Source: Clostridia bacterium (GTDB taxonomy: Bacteria > Bacillota > Clostridia > Christensenellales > CAG-138). From it: a stretch of DNA of 17,627 nt. The stretch covers positions 1-17,627 of the forward strand of contig JAEDCW010000043.1 of NCBI GenBank assembly GCA_016293975.1. The letters run 5' to 3'. Positions 1 through 6,183 of this stretch are shown in pieces; the stretch's first letter is position 1, and every line of letters starts with the position of its first letter. The translations under genes and the position numbers were made by a program. Below the pieces are notes generated by a model. It made no database searches, had not been told where the DNA came from, and was given only the letters and a program-made list of their open reading frames with translations.

Positions 1-62
1 GTGAATTTCAGTTCCACACAGCAGTTATCGAAGTTATATTCGCAAGATATAAGGCGTTTCAT
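1..62 (-). CDS. Unidentified protein, N-terminus only (cut by window edge)
   Basis: An open frame on the minus strand starts at ATG 62-60 and runs off the window after about 20 codons. It begins MKRLISCEYNF and has two adjacent cysteines further on. A GGAGG ribosome binding site lies about 8 bases upstream of the ATG (72-76 in plus coordinates). No domain can be recognised from so few residues. It follows the truncated HTH gene at 128-265 in the same direction, so the two may share a transcript. The ribosome binding site makes the start fairly secure; the function is unknown. Confidence 0.5.
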   Translation of the reverse strand, partial: MKRLISCEYNFDNCCVELKF

Positions 63-127
63 AGGGTATACCTCCAAAATTATGTTATTTGGAAGTAATG
101 TAAGCGTGGGTTTTTAGTGTGGTATCT

Positions 128-265
128 TTAAGTTTGGGAAACCCCACGCTCCCACTTTGATACGGTCTTGTCACTTATAAAAAGGCGCGAAGCGAGCTCA
201 CTCTGCGTAAGTCCCGCTTCAAGCCTAAGCCTTCTGATTATTGTACCGGTATTCTCGTAATTCAT
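128..265 (-). pseudogene. Truncated XRE-family HTH regulator (45 aa)
   Basis: The frame starts at ATG 265-263, a few bases after a GAGGTGA ribosome binding site, and encodes 45 residues. It has a clear Cro/C1-type helix-turn-helix: RRLRLEAGLTQSELA, then SDKTVSKWERG. The frame stops five residues after KWERG, where relatives of this type usually continue with the last helices and a C-terminal region. It is therefore probably a truncated or decayed regulator; a functional minimal HTH protein is possible. It has its own promoter-like sequence with a small inverted repeat next to the -35 box, as expected for an autoregulated regulator. The stop lies only about 65 bases before the next minus-strand start. 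Confidence 0.6.
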
Positions 266-283
266 AGCATTCACCTCGGTACG

Positions 284-312
284 ATTGTAACAGCACGCCG
301 ATTTATGCGCAA
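284..312 (-). promoter_or_regulatory. Promoter of the truncated HTH gene
   Basis: On the minus strand, TTGCGC (312-307) and TACAAT (289-284) are separated by 17 bases. An inverted repeat TCTACG-aaa-CGTAGA (313-327) abuts the -35 box and could be the operator of the HTH protein. The boxes are seen directly; their use is inferred. Confidence 0.5.
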
Positions 313-370
313 TCTACGAAACGTAGACTGAATTCACAATGCACATTTACGACATTGAGATTTGGAATGC

Positions 371-814
371 TTAAACGGCACGTTTAACCTTGTGTATGCA
401 TATGACCTTGAGCACGAGGTAGACCACACCTGCGGCTATGAGCGGCCAGTATGACAAGAGCGCGCCGCCGACAATGTAGAGCACGGAGAGTATTATACCC
501 AACGCCATCAAAAACAGTATGTTTTTATGGAGCAGGTTGAACATATAAATGAGGTAATAGGCGATGGCGGCTATGAGCACGAGGAAGAGATACGCCACAA
601 ATAGATTTGTGCTGGCAAATTTAAAGCCGAAATCCGTCACGCATATGAGCATGAGTGCGGAGCACACAAATCGCATAAGGCATACTGCCAGCGAGATCGG
701 AGGGATTTTCGCAATAAGTCCCTTCTTTTTGTTTCTTATGAGGTGTATCAAATCGGGTATGAGGAGAACCACCGTTATCACGAGATTTATAGTATTTATG
801 AAGTTCCAACTCAC
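371..814 (-). CDS. Small multi-pass membrane protein, function unknown
   Basis: The start chosen is GTG 814-812, because AGGTGAAAG sits just upstream of it; an in-frame TTG at 841 would add nine residues but has no ribosome binding site. The product is about 147 aa, beginning MSWNFINTINLV. It is almost entirely hydrophobic, with four or five predicted membrane segments broken by short charged loops such as RNKKKG, and it ends in a basic tail (HKVKRAV). I recognise no family motif. It has a near-perfect SigA-type promoter and is divergent from a MerR/TipAS regulator, so it may be controlled by that regulator and could take part in drug or stress response. That role is inferred from position only. 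Confidence 0.65.
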   Translation of the reverse strand: MSWNFINTINLVITVVLLIPDLIHLIRNKKKGLIAKIPPISLAVCLMRFVCSALMLICVTDFGFKFASTNLFVAYLFLVLIAAIAYYLIYMFNLLHKNILFLMALGIILSVLYIVGGALLSYWPLIAAGVVYLVLKVICIHKVKRAV

Positions 815-882
815 GCTTTCACCTACTATAATAGTGTTCAAAGCTCGTTAACTTGCGAACCTTGACGAAATAGTATAGAGAG

Positions 883-911
883 AGTATACAAACAAATACT
901 CGTTTTGTCAA
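883..911 (-). promoter_or_regulatory. Strong SigA-type promoter of the membrane protein gene
   Basis: TTGACA (911-906) and TATACT (888-883) are separated by exactly 17 bases on the minus strand, about 70 bases upstream of the GTG start. The match to the housekeeping consensus is close. A partial copy of the regulator's own operator lies just downstream (859-879), in the early transcribed region. Confidence 0.75.
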
Positions 912-967
912 TTTTAGCGCGTTCTTTTCGCAGAACACCTATATTTTCAAGCGTGCTCAGGAATGCG

Positions 968-1000
968 AGGACAGCAACTTTTCCTGTCCCCTACGGGACA
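968..1000. other. Overlapping alternative hairpins in the divergent intergenic region
   Basis: TGTCCC-ctac-GGGACA (985-1000) can form a 6-bp hairpin. GGACAG (969-974) can instead pair with CTGTCC (984-989). The two share bases and so exclude each other. There is no T-run on either side, so this is not a standard terminator. Function unknown. Confidence 0.4.
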
Positions 1001-1030
1001 ACAGTATTAATCTGCATCTCACAAAAAAAC

Positions 1031-1061
1031 TTGACCTTGACGTAACGTAATAGTATAGACT
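1031..1061 (+). promoter_or_regulatory. MerR-type promoter/operator of the TipAS regulator gene
   Basis: TTGACC (1031-1036) is followed by a partly palindromic spacer around GACGTAACGT and by TATAGA (1054-1059, 17-bp spacing) or TAGACT (1056-1061, 19-bp spacing). A long spacer containing a dyad is typical of promoters controlled by MerR-family activators. It lies about 20 bases upstream of the regulator's start, consistent with autoregulation. Confidence 0.6.
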
Positions 1062-1079
1062 CTTCTCATGGAGGTGCTT

Positions 1080-1802
1080 ATGTGGACTGTCAACGAAGTG
1101 AGTAAAATGTCGGGAGTCAGCGTCAGGGCTCTGCACTACTATGATGAGATAGGGCTTCTCACGCCTGCACAGAGGACGGAGGCAGGGTACAGGCTTTATA
1201 ACGAAGGGAAAATGGCGGAGCTTAAGGAGATAATGCTGTTTCGCGAGCTGGATTTCGGGCTTTCGGAGATAGCGAAGCTCATTAAGGCGAGGAATCGCGA
1301 CAAATCGCTCATGCTTAGGCGGCAGGCGGAACTGTTGAGGCTTAAGCGCGAACGTATAGATAAGCTTATAGCGCTTGTCGAAACGACTGTAGAGAAAGGA
1401 GAATGGGATATGGATTTTTCGGCGTTTGATGAAACAAGTCTCAAGGAGTACGCAAGGTGCGCAAAGGAAAGGTGGGGCGATACCGAGGCGTACAGGGAGT
1501 TTGAGGACAAAGAGCTCGACACAGATGCGCAGTATAAGGCAGGAGATGAGCTCATGCAGCTATTTGCGAGGTTGGGCGCATACCGTGGGTGCGACCCGGC
1601 TTCACCCGAGGTGCAGGCCAGGGTGCGCGACATTCAAGCGTTCATAACCGAAAGATATTACACCTGCACGAACGAGATGTTCCTGTCGCTCGGGCAGATG
1701 TACACCGAGGGGGAATTTAAAGGGAATATAGATGCCGCAGGCGGTGAAGGTACTGCGGAGCTTGCAGGCAAGGCGATAGCAATTCTCTGCGGCAAAGAGT
1801 GA
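1080..1802 (+). CDS. MerR-family regulator with TipAS-like effector domain
   Basis: A DNA-binding transcriptional activator of about 240 aa. Residues 1-70 form the MerR winged helix-turn-helix: WTVNEVSKMSGVSVRALHYYDEIGLLTP, then the wing motif AGYRLY and ELDFGLSEI. Residues 75-105 are a charged dimerisation helix. Residues about 120-236 match the TipAS/AlbA-type ligand domain, with KERWGDTEAYREF and the C-terminal MYTEGEFKGNIDAAGGEGTA region; in characterised relatives this domain binds large antibiotics and changes promoter conformation. ATG 1080 is preferred over ATG 1068, since GGAGGTG (1070-1076) overlaps the upstream codon and is spaced for 1080. It has its own long-spacer promoter and is divergent from a membrane protein gene, the likely target. 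The ligand cannot be inferred. Confidence 0.88.
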   Translation: MWTVNEVSKMSGVSVRALHYYDEIGLLTPAQRTEAGYRLYNEGKMAELKEIMLFRELDFGLSEIAKLIKARNRDKSLMLRRQAELLRLKRERIDKLIALVETTVEKGEWDMDFSAFDETSLKEYARCAKERWGDTEAYREFEDKELDTDAQYKAGDELMQLFARLGAYRGCDPASPEVQARVRDIQAFITERYYTCTNEMFLSLGQMYTEGEFKGNIDAAGGEGTAELAGKAIAILCGKE

Positions 1803-1807
1803 AAAAA

Positions 1808-1831
1808 GGGCCCGCCAGGGCCTCTTTTTTT
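1808..1831 (+). terminator. Intrinsic terminator after the MerR/TipAS gene
   Basis: GGCCC-gcca-GGGCC stem (1809-1822) followed by TCTTTTTTT, six bases after the stop codon. Confidence 0.85.
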
Positions 1832-1894
1832 GCGTGATTACAGATTAAGAGCGCCTTTTAACGCCGATCGCAGGGTGCCTTACAGTTGATTGCA

Positions 1895-2719
1895 TCACTC
1901 GTCTGCACTTTCAGTATCAATTCCCAGAAGCTTGTGATATCGCTCGGGCGAACGCAGGAACGACCGTAGCACTTCTATGCTGTCCAAGTCGCTGTAAGCC
2001 GCAGGGATTATGCCGTCGGACTTAAACGAGAGTATCTCGGCGCTTGGAAGTGAAAGCAGTATTGGGGAGTGGGTGGCGATTATGAATTGACTGCTCCCCC
2101 TCAATTCGTCGAGCATGGAAAGCAGTGCGAGCTGCCTTGTGGGTGAGAGCGCCGCTTCCGGCTCGTCGAGGAGGTACAATCCGCCCTCGTGCATTCTGGA
2201 TGAAAACACGGACATAAAGCTTTCCCCGTGCGATTGGGCATCAGGGTTTTCGCCGTAACGACTGTCGAGCGCAGTTATCGATGAGGCGTAAGGCATGGCC
2301 GCCAGGGATTTTGCGTAGTCGGAGCGCCCCGCGTATTCGCGGTCGATGGCGTCGAGCTCCTTCCGCATGGACTCACGCGTGTTACGTATCCGCTGTATGA
2401 ATCCGAAAAAGTCCTCAGCCCTCAGAAAAAAGCTGTACTTGGGTTTTGTCTTAAACGACAGTTTCAGCGCATTTGCAAGTGGGTCGACCGCTTCAAGCGT
2501 GTGGTCGCGCCTCGTATCGTTTGCTCCGAGCGCAGGCATACCTATGCTCCTTGCAAGCGCTTCGAGCAATGTCGATTTTCCCGAGCCGTTTTCGCCTTCA
2601 AAGAATGTCACCGACGAGGTAAACTCGCGGCGCGTCTCATGCGCTATCGCAGGTACTCTGAAGCAGTAAGCGTCTCTGCGCTTGTTCTCGCGTATCTCGT
2701 ATGAGCTAAGGTAAAGCAT
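1895..2719 (-). CDS. ABC/SMC-like AAA ATPase (predicted ATPase, COG3910-like)
   Basis: A cytoplasmic ATP-binding protein of 274 aa with all core motifs of the ABC/SMC superfamily: Walker A EGENGSGKST (41-50), an ABC signature-like SHGES (163-167), Walker B LYLLDEPEAAL (181-191) and the H-loop ATHSP (215-219). A short charged helical insert (about 105-145, starting near FIQRIRN) sits where the coiled coil of larger relatives is. There are no membrane segments. These single-chain predicted ATPases are widespread and mostly uncharacterised; members of the wider AAA_15/AAA_21 group act in DNA-related or defence roles, but nothing here proves that. GGAGGG precedes the ATG. It begins 18 bases after the HD-CHAP gene in the same direction, so the two are probably co-transcribed. 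Confidence 0.85.
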   Translation of the reverse strand: MLYLSSYEIRENKRRDAYCFRVPAIAHETRREFTSSVTFFEGENGSGKSTLLEALARSIGMPALGANDTRRDHTLEAVDPLANALKLSFKTKPKYSFFLRAEDFFGFIQRIRNTRESMRKELDAIDREYAGRSDYAKSLAAMPYASSITALDSRYGENPDAQSHGESFMSVFSSRMHEGGLYLLDEPEAALSPTRQLALLSMLDELRGSSQFIIATHSPILLSLPSAEILSFKSDGIIPAAYSDLDSIEVLRSFLRSPERYHKLLGIDTESADE

Positions 2720-2737
2720 ATTCCCTCCGCAATTCGC

Positions 2738-3823
2738 CTAAAGGCGCATGGGCTCAACTCTCTCACCCGTCATGAAGTTATGGCTTAAAAAGTCGTACGA
2801 GTAGCCGTCGGGTATCCGCAAAATGCCGGCAATATGCGCATCAATCGGGCGCTTAGTTATCGCTGAACGGTTTGTGCCGCCGTAATTTCCCTCTGCAACG
2901 GTGAGCAATTCTCCGTCAAAGTCCAAAACAATGCCGATGTGGTCAAAAGTCCCTTTACCCTCCGGCGCTTCGGGCAGGATGTGTGTGCGATTACATATGA
3001 CTATATCGCCCCTCTGCGGCACGATTTGGGATATATCCGTATAGAAGCCCTCGTCTTTTCCGAAGCTTACCCATGCGCCGACACAGGCGAATCTATCGTG
3101 AGTGGCACTGCGCCTTATGGGGATGCTGAGGCCTGCAAGCTCACAGCAATAGAACACGAATTGCGCGCACCAGCTGTTACAGAGTTCATCGAATGCCGAA
3201 TCATCTGGAAGCGCGGCAATTATAGCCATATAGCGGCTGTTGTCGCGCGAGGCGCGTATTTCGCCGTGGGATAAAAGCTCCTGCGCGACCTGTGCGAGCT
3301 TCGCGCACGAGAAGGGCTCGGACGGCAGCTCGGTTATCGGGGTAAGCGCGAGAGTGTCGTGAGGGATATTCAGCTCATCGAGCACAGATTGAAGCCGCTT
3401 GAGCTTGCTGTTCGATGCGGTCGCCGTAGCTTTGCCTGAGAGATAATAGTGCAGAAGGTCGGCGTCTTTGAGCAATTCTGAATATGCATCGTGCACATAC
3501 GCCTTCGCGGAGTGGTTGTATAGGGCGTTTGCGATAATCGCGTACTGCGTTTCCTCCATGCCTGCGCGTTTGAGCATAATCCTCGCCATATCTGCGCCGT
3601 TGTAGGAGTGGTTGTTCTTATGTCCCGTTTTAAACGTGTACAGGTCGTGCATAAGTCCCATAAGCTCGCACAACTGCACATCGAGTCCACGCTTTGCCGC
3701 AAGCATTGCGCAGAGCGCCGCAACGCCGTAGGTATGCCTTAGAGCAACAGTCCTCTTTTGCCTGTCCGATATGGCGCAGAGTATGGAATCCGCTTGCATA
3801 ATCGCGTTTTCGCGGACCGTCAT
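2738..3823 (-). CDS. HD-domain / CHAP-domain fusion protein
   Basis: A 361-aa protein with two enzyme-like halves. Residues about 20-160 resemble an HD metal-dependent phosphohydrolase: H30 in LRHTYGV, the H59-D60 doublet in GLMHDLY, H72 and H104 nearby, and D120 in LLKDADLL. Residues about 205-335 resemble a CHAP/NlpC-type cysteine peptidase or amidase: NSWCAQFVFYC with likely nucleophile C219, the RGDIVI strand, H296 in TFDHIGIVL, and polar E311/N313 in VAEGN. No signal peptide or membrane segment is visible, so the CHAP half appears cytoplasmic, which is odd for a cell-wall enzyme. It is the first gene of a likely operon with the ATPase, under a good promoter. The domain calls come from motifs; the substrate is unknown. 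Confidence 0.75.
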   Translation of the reverse strand: MTVRENAIMQADSILCAISDRQKRTVALRHTYGVAALCAMLAAKRGLDVQLCELMGLMHDLYTFKTGHKNNHSYNGADMARIMLKRAGMEETQYAIIANALYNHSAKAYVHDAYSELLKDADLLHYYLSGKATATASNSKLKRLQSVLDELNIPHDTLALTPITELPSEPFSCAKLAQVAQELLSHGEIRASRDNSRYMAIIAALPDDSAFDELCNSWCAQFVFYCCELAGLSIPIRRSATHDRFACVGAWVSFGKDEGFYTDISQIVPQRGDIVICNRTHILPEAPEGKGTFDHIGIVLDFDGELLTVAEGNYGGTNRSAITKRPIDAHIAGILRIPDGYSYDFLSHNFMTGERVEPMRL

Positions 3824-3849
3824 ATGTAACCGACCTCGCTTTTTTTGCC

Positions 3850-3879
3850 ATTATACAGCGGTGCGGCTTTTTCGGTCAA
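3850..3879 (-). promoter_or_regulatory. Promoter of the HD-CHAP / ATPase unit
   Basis: TTGACC (3879-3874) and TATAAT (3855-3850) are separated by 18 bases on the minus strand, about 27 bases upstream of the ATG at 3823. A GCGAGG-type ribosome binding site lies between. Confidence 0.75.
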
Positions 3880-3930
3880 CGAATATGGGTAAGCGCGCCG
3901 ATTTACCGCTCAGTATTGCCACAAAGCGTG

Positions 3931-3936
3931 TATAAT
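3931..3936 (+). promoter_or_regulatory. -10 box (TATAAT) for the aldolase gene
   Basis: A perfect TATAAT lies 24 bases before the start codon, with TG directly upstream. No good -35 hexamer is found at the usual distance, so only the -10 element is supported. Confidence 0.45.
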
Positions 3937-3959
3937 AGACAAAAAAGGAGGGCTTGAGA

Positions 3960-4619
3960 GTGGATAGGTATTCTTTTGCGAGAGAGGCGATAGTGCGTGC
4001 GGGAAAGCTCTTGTACGACAGGTTGCTCGTGGCCTCAAATGACGGAAATATAAGCGCAAGGGTGGGCAACAACGAAATACTCATAACTCCCACGGGCGTA
4101 TCGAAGGGCTTTATGGCGTGTGAGGATATAGTGCTTATCGATATGGATGGCAATGTGCTCTCGGGAGGGAAGCCCTCATCGGAATACAATATGCATATAG
4201 CGGTCTATAAGAATCGGAGCGACGTACTCGCCTGCGTCCATGCACATCCGCCCAAAGCCACGGCGTTTGCCTCATCCTCGCAGTCACTCGACAGCTTGCT
4301 CTTGCCTGAGGCGGTACTTGCTTTGGGTAATGTAGCGTGTACGGAATACGCCTCGCCCTCGACGCATGAGCTGGCTAAGAGTGTAGCCTCGTGCATTGGA
4401 GAAGCGGACGTGCTTCTGCTCTCCTGCCACGGTGCACTGACTGTGGGCAAGGACGTCATGGATGCGTATTTTAAGATGGAATCGCTTGAGCACGTGGCGA
4501 GCATCGCGCTCTACACAAGGGTTTTGGGAAATCGTATGCCCCTGCCCGATGGGGAGAGGGAGAGACTGCTCGATATAAGGCGCGATATATACGGCAAGCA
4601 GGTAATAAAAAAGCCGTGA
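3960..4619 (+). CDS. Class II aldolase/adducin family (L-fuculose-phosphate aldolase-like)
   Basis: A zinc-dependent aldolase-type protein of 219 aa, near the usual size for FucA-like enzymes, which cleave sugar phosphates such as L-fuculose-1-phosphate to dihydroxyacetone phosphate and an aldehyde. The family motifs are present: SNDGNIS (26-32, phosphate binding), LITPTGVSKG (41-50), the E75 general-acid position in KPSSEYNMH, zinc ligands H94 and H96 in VHAHPP, and a third histidine H157 in SCHGALTVG. GTG 3960 is preferred because AGGAGG (3946-3951) is eight bases upstream; an in-frame TTG at 3954 is too close. No kinase or isomerase neighbours are present, so the true substrate (fuculose-, rhamnulose-, ribulose- or methylthioribulose-phosphate) is open. 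Confidence 0.85.
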   Translation: MDRYSFAREAIVRAGKLLYDRLLVASNDGNISARVGNNEILITPTGVSKGFMACEDIVLIDMDGNVLSGGKPSSEYNMHIAVYKNRSDVLACVHAHPPKATAFASSSQSLDSLLLPEAVLALGNVACTEYASPSTHELAKSVASCIGEADVLLLSCHGALTVGKDVMDAYFKMESLEHVASIALYTRVLGNRMPLPDGERERLLDIRRDIYGKQVIKKP

Positions 4620-4662
4620 AATTCTAAAAAGCCGCGCACATGTTTTCTCTATAATAAAAAAA

Positions 4663-4790
4663 CCGTTCGTTTGATTATAAACGGCACAGCGGGGAATACT
4701 GTAATACGCGGATGGATTGCAGGCCGCGGCACCAAGCGGCAAAGGCATATCCGTTACGGGCGCAAGGGAGGGCAATACCCTCCCTTTTTC
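4663..4790 (+). ncRNA. Candidate structured RNA or long structured 3' UTR
   Basis: Downstream of the aldolase, four hairpins follow one another: CGTTT/AAACG (4668-4683), CTGTAAT/ATTGCAG (4699-4722, one G-U pair), GCCGC/GCGGC (4723-4740) and a strong terminator (4765-4789). A TATAAT lies at 4650-4655, but no convincing -35 box is seen. It could be an independent small RNA or the 3' UTR of the aldolase mRNA. It does not resemble SRP RNA, 6S RNA, a tRNA or a T-box that I can recognise. Confidence 0.35.
4765..4789 (+). terminator. Intrinsic terminator
   Basis: AGGGAGGG-caata-CCCTCCCT perfect stem followed by a T-run; the T-run is only on the plus-strand side. It ends transcripts coming from the aldolase direction and separates them from the convergent ECF gene. 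Confidence 0.9.
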
Positions 4791-4809
4791 GCTCTCTGAA
4801 ATACTATGC

Positions 4810-5355
4810 CTACACCGCTGCGCTGTCCGCAGGCATGAGCTTTGCCCTCTTAAAGACAAATACGAGCAGGGGTATCAGCACGAGCTGAAGCACAATGCCG
4901 GGAATGGCGTTTATAAAAGCGCCTGCAATGAAAGCGGAGAGCGTGAAGGTGCCGCCGTCTACGGCATACACGACATAGCTAGCTATACCCCAGATAATCC
5001 TGCCGCCAAGCATAGCGACGATAAGGTCCGGTATAACCCAACCAGTGTTTTTGTTGAACGCTTTGTACATAAGCCCTGCGATAAGTCCGTATGCGCCGAG
5101 CTCAAACGTCATTACTGCCGCAGACAGTATGGGTGGCATTGAGAATATGAGCGAACGCATGAGCGGCGCAATCATGCCGACAGCAAGCCCCCATACGGGG
5201 CCGCAGATGAAGCCTGCGAGCAGCACCGGCAGGTGCATGGGCAGAAGCATACTGCCTATTTGGGGCACCTGACCCGTGAGAAACGGGAGAAACAGTGCAA
5301 TCACGAGGAACATTGCGCTGTAGGTGATTTTTCTGATAGTTGCGGAATTTTTCAT
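4810..5355 (-). CDS. ECF transporter substrate-binding (S) component
   Basis: An integral membrane protein of 181 aa with about six hydrophobic segments, typical in size and pattern of the S components that bind vitamins or other micronutrients and dock onto a shared energising module (EcfA, EcfA', EcfT). Characteristic stretches are LLPMHLPVLLAGFICGP, GMIAPLMRSLIFSMPP and the GAFINAIPGI region near the C-terminus. ATG 5355 is chosen because GAGGAGG lies directly upstream; an upstream GTG at 5370 would place the ribosome binding site inside the gene. No EcfA/T genes are in the window, as is usual for group II systems. It has its own promoter and a leader with a terminator hairpin, suggesting control by the transported compound. 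The ligand cannot be assigned. Confidence 0.82.
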   Translation of the reverse strand: MKNSATIRKITYSAMFLVIALFLPFLTGQVPQIGSMLLPMHLPVLLAGFICGPVWGLAVGMIAPLMRSLIFSMPPILSAAVMTFELGAYGLIAGLMYKAFNKNTGWVIPDLIVAMLGGRIIWGIASYVVYAVDGGTFTLSAFIAGAFINAIPGIVLQLVLIPLLVFVFKRAKLMPADSAAV

Positions 5356-5371
5356 AAACCTCCTCTTCACT

Positions 5372-5412
5372 AAAAAAGCGACGCCCCACCTGTTTTGTGA
5401 GAACGACGCCTT
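5372..5412 (-). terminator. Leader terminator hairpin ahead of the ECF S-component gene
   Basis: On the minus strand, the arms at 5412-5397 and 5389-5374 form about 14 pairs (several G-U, one U-U mismatch and one bulge) around the loop AAAACAG, followed by six U residues. It ends about seven bases before the GAGGAGG ribosome binding site. A terminator at this position is typical of riboswitch or attenuator control. Confidence 0.65.
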
Positions 5413-5480
5413 GTGACATCAAATTAAATTCGGAATAAAACGACTTCCGGACTTGTGCCCATCATGCGGCTTATGCACGC
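5413..5480 (-). promoter_or_regulatory. Possible riboswitch/attenuator leader, ligand unknown
   Basis: About 70 bases between the predicted transcription start and the leader terminator. They contain a CGGAA/UUCCG hairpin and two similar segments around UGAUGGGCACAAG and UGAUGUCACAAG. I checked by eye for TPP, FMN, THF, preQ1, cobalamin, SAM, lysine and T-box conserved cores and found none. Confidence 0.4.
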
Positions 5481-5486
5481 GCCGTT

Positions 5487-5516
5487 ATTATAGCACACAC
5501 TCAGCTACATGTACAA
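5487..5516 (-). promoter_or_regulatory. Promoter of the ECF S-component leader
   Basis: TTGTAC (5516-5511) and TATAAT (5492-5487) with an 18-base spacer on the minus strand. The -35 box lies inside the last codons of the DUF3842 gene, so the S component can be transcribed separately from it. Confidence 0.65.
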
Positions 5517-5932
5517 CGCCCGATTTCGTCCGCAATAACACGAAGTTTTTGGGTGACGTCGCTTAACATGTCCTTTGGAGACACGGAATCAATTCCTACG
5601 ACTATATTGTCGCACATATTCATGGGTATGAGCAGGCGTTTTGCGTGCGATTGACTTACATACAGTGCCATGTTGGGTGTGACCTCGCCCAGCATAGAGT
5701 CCGCAATAACTATGCCTATCGGACCTATTATCACGTCTGCACGGGCACATGCGACCTTTACGGCGTTTTCACCTGTGGCACAGCGCACCGCACCCGCCTT
5801 TAGCATCTGGGCTGTAGCTATGCTGTTTGTACCCACGGCAGTCAGAGAATGCTCAACAAACTGCCCGCAGACTGTCTTTACTATCTGTGCGCCGAGCTTT
5901 CCGCCCTGTCCGTCTATCACAACGATATTCAT
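5501..5932 (-). CDS. DUF3842 family protein
   Basis: A 143-aa soluble protein that matches the DUF3842 pattern along its length: MNIVVIDGQGGKLGAQIV at the N-terminus (a Rossmann-like beta strand and glycine loop), LTAVGTNSIATAQMLKAGA, ATGENAV, DVIIGPIGIVIADSMLGE and the C-terminal NIVVGID. The function of the family is not known; the glycine-rich loop suggests nucleotide or cofactor binding, which is inference. GGAGG lies five bases before the ATG. It sits directly upstream of the ECF S-component gene on the same strand, so readthrough co-expression is possible. The gene is full length. Confidence 0.9.
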   Translation of the reverse strand: MNIVVIDGQGGKLGAQIVKTVCGQFVEHSLTAVGTNSIATAQMLKAGAVRCATGENAVKVACARADVIIGPIGIVIADSMLGEVTPNMALYVSQSHAKRLLIPMNMCDNIVVGIDSVSPKDMLSDVTQKLRVIADEIGRCTCS

Positions 5933-6183
5933 ATCTACCTCCTGCGGTAATTCATTTCTAAAATACTATCACTCGGGCAGTTCAAACACAAGTTTTAGGC
6001 AATATTCCAATAGAGGGAATTAAGTTAAAAAACAAAATGTGTGCATAATCGCAATTCGGCAAATATGAATAAATAATGACGAAAAAACAAACTTATTTGC
6101 GAGGGGTTCTAATCGAACCGTTACCATGCTAATATCAAAGTGATTCGTGTCAGAATCCATAAATGGAGGGCTTGAAGAAAGAT

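Noticed and set aside
4717..5142. Long plus-strand frame opposite the ECF S-component gene
   Set aside because: It is antisense to a gene with clear membrane-protein pattern, promoter and ribosome binding site, and it crosses a strong terminator.
5413..5480. T-box or known vitamin riboswitch upstream of the ECF S component
   Set aside because: The T-box sequence and the conserved cores of the common riboswitches were not found by eye; a covariance search could overturn this.
6101..6120. GGTTC-taatc-GAACC, resembling a tRNA T-arm or a tRNA remnant used as an attachment site
   Set aside because: The loop is five bases rather than seven and no acceptor stem or anticodon arm can be built around it.
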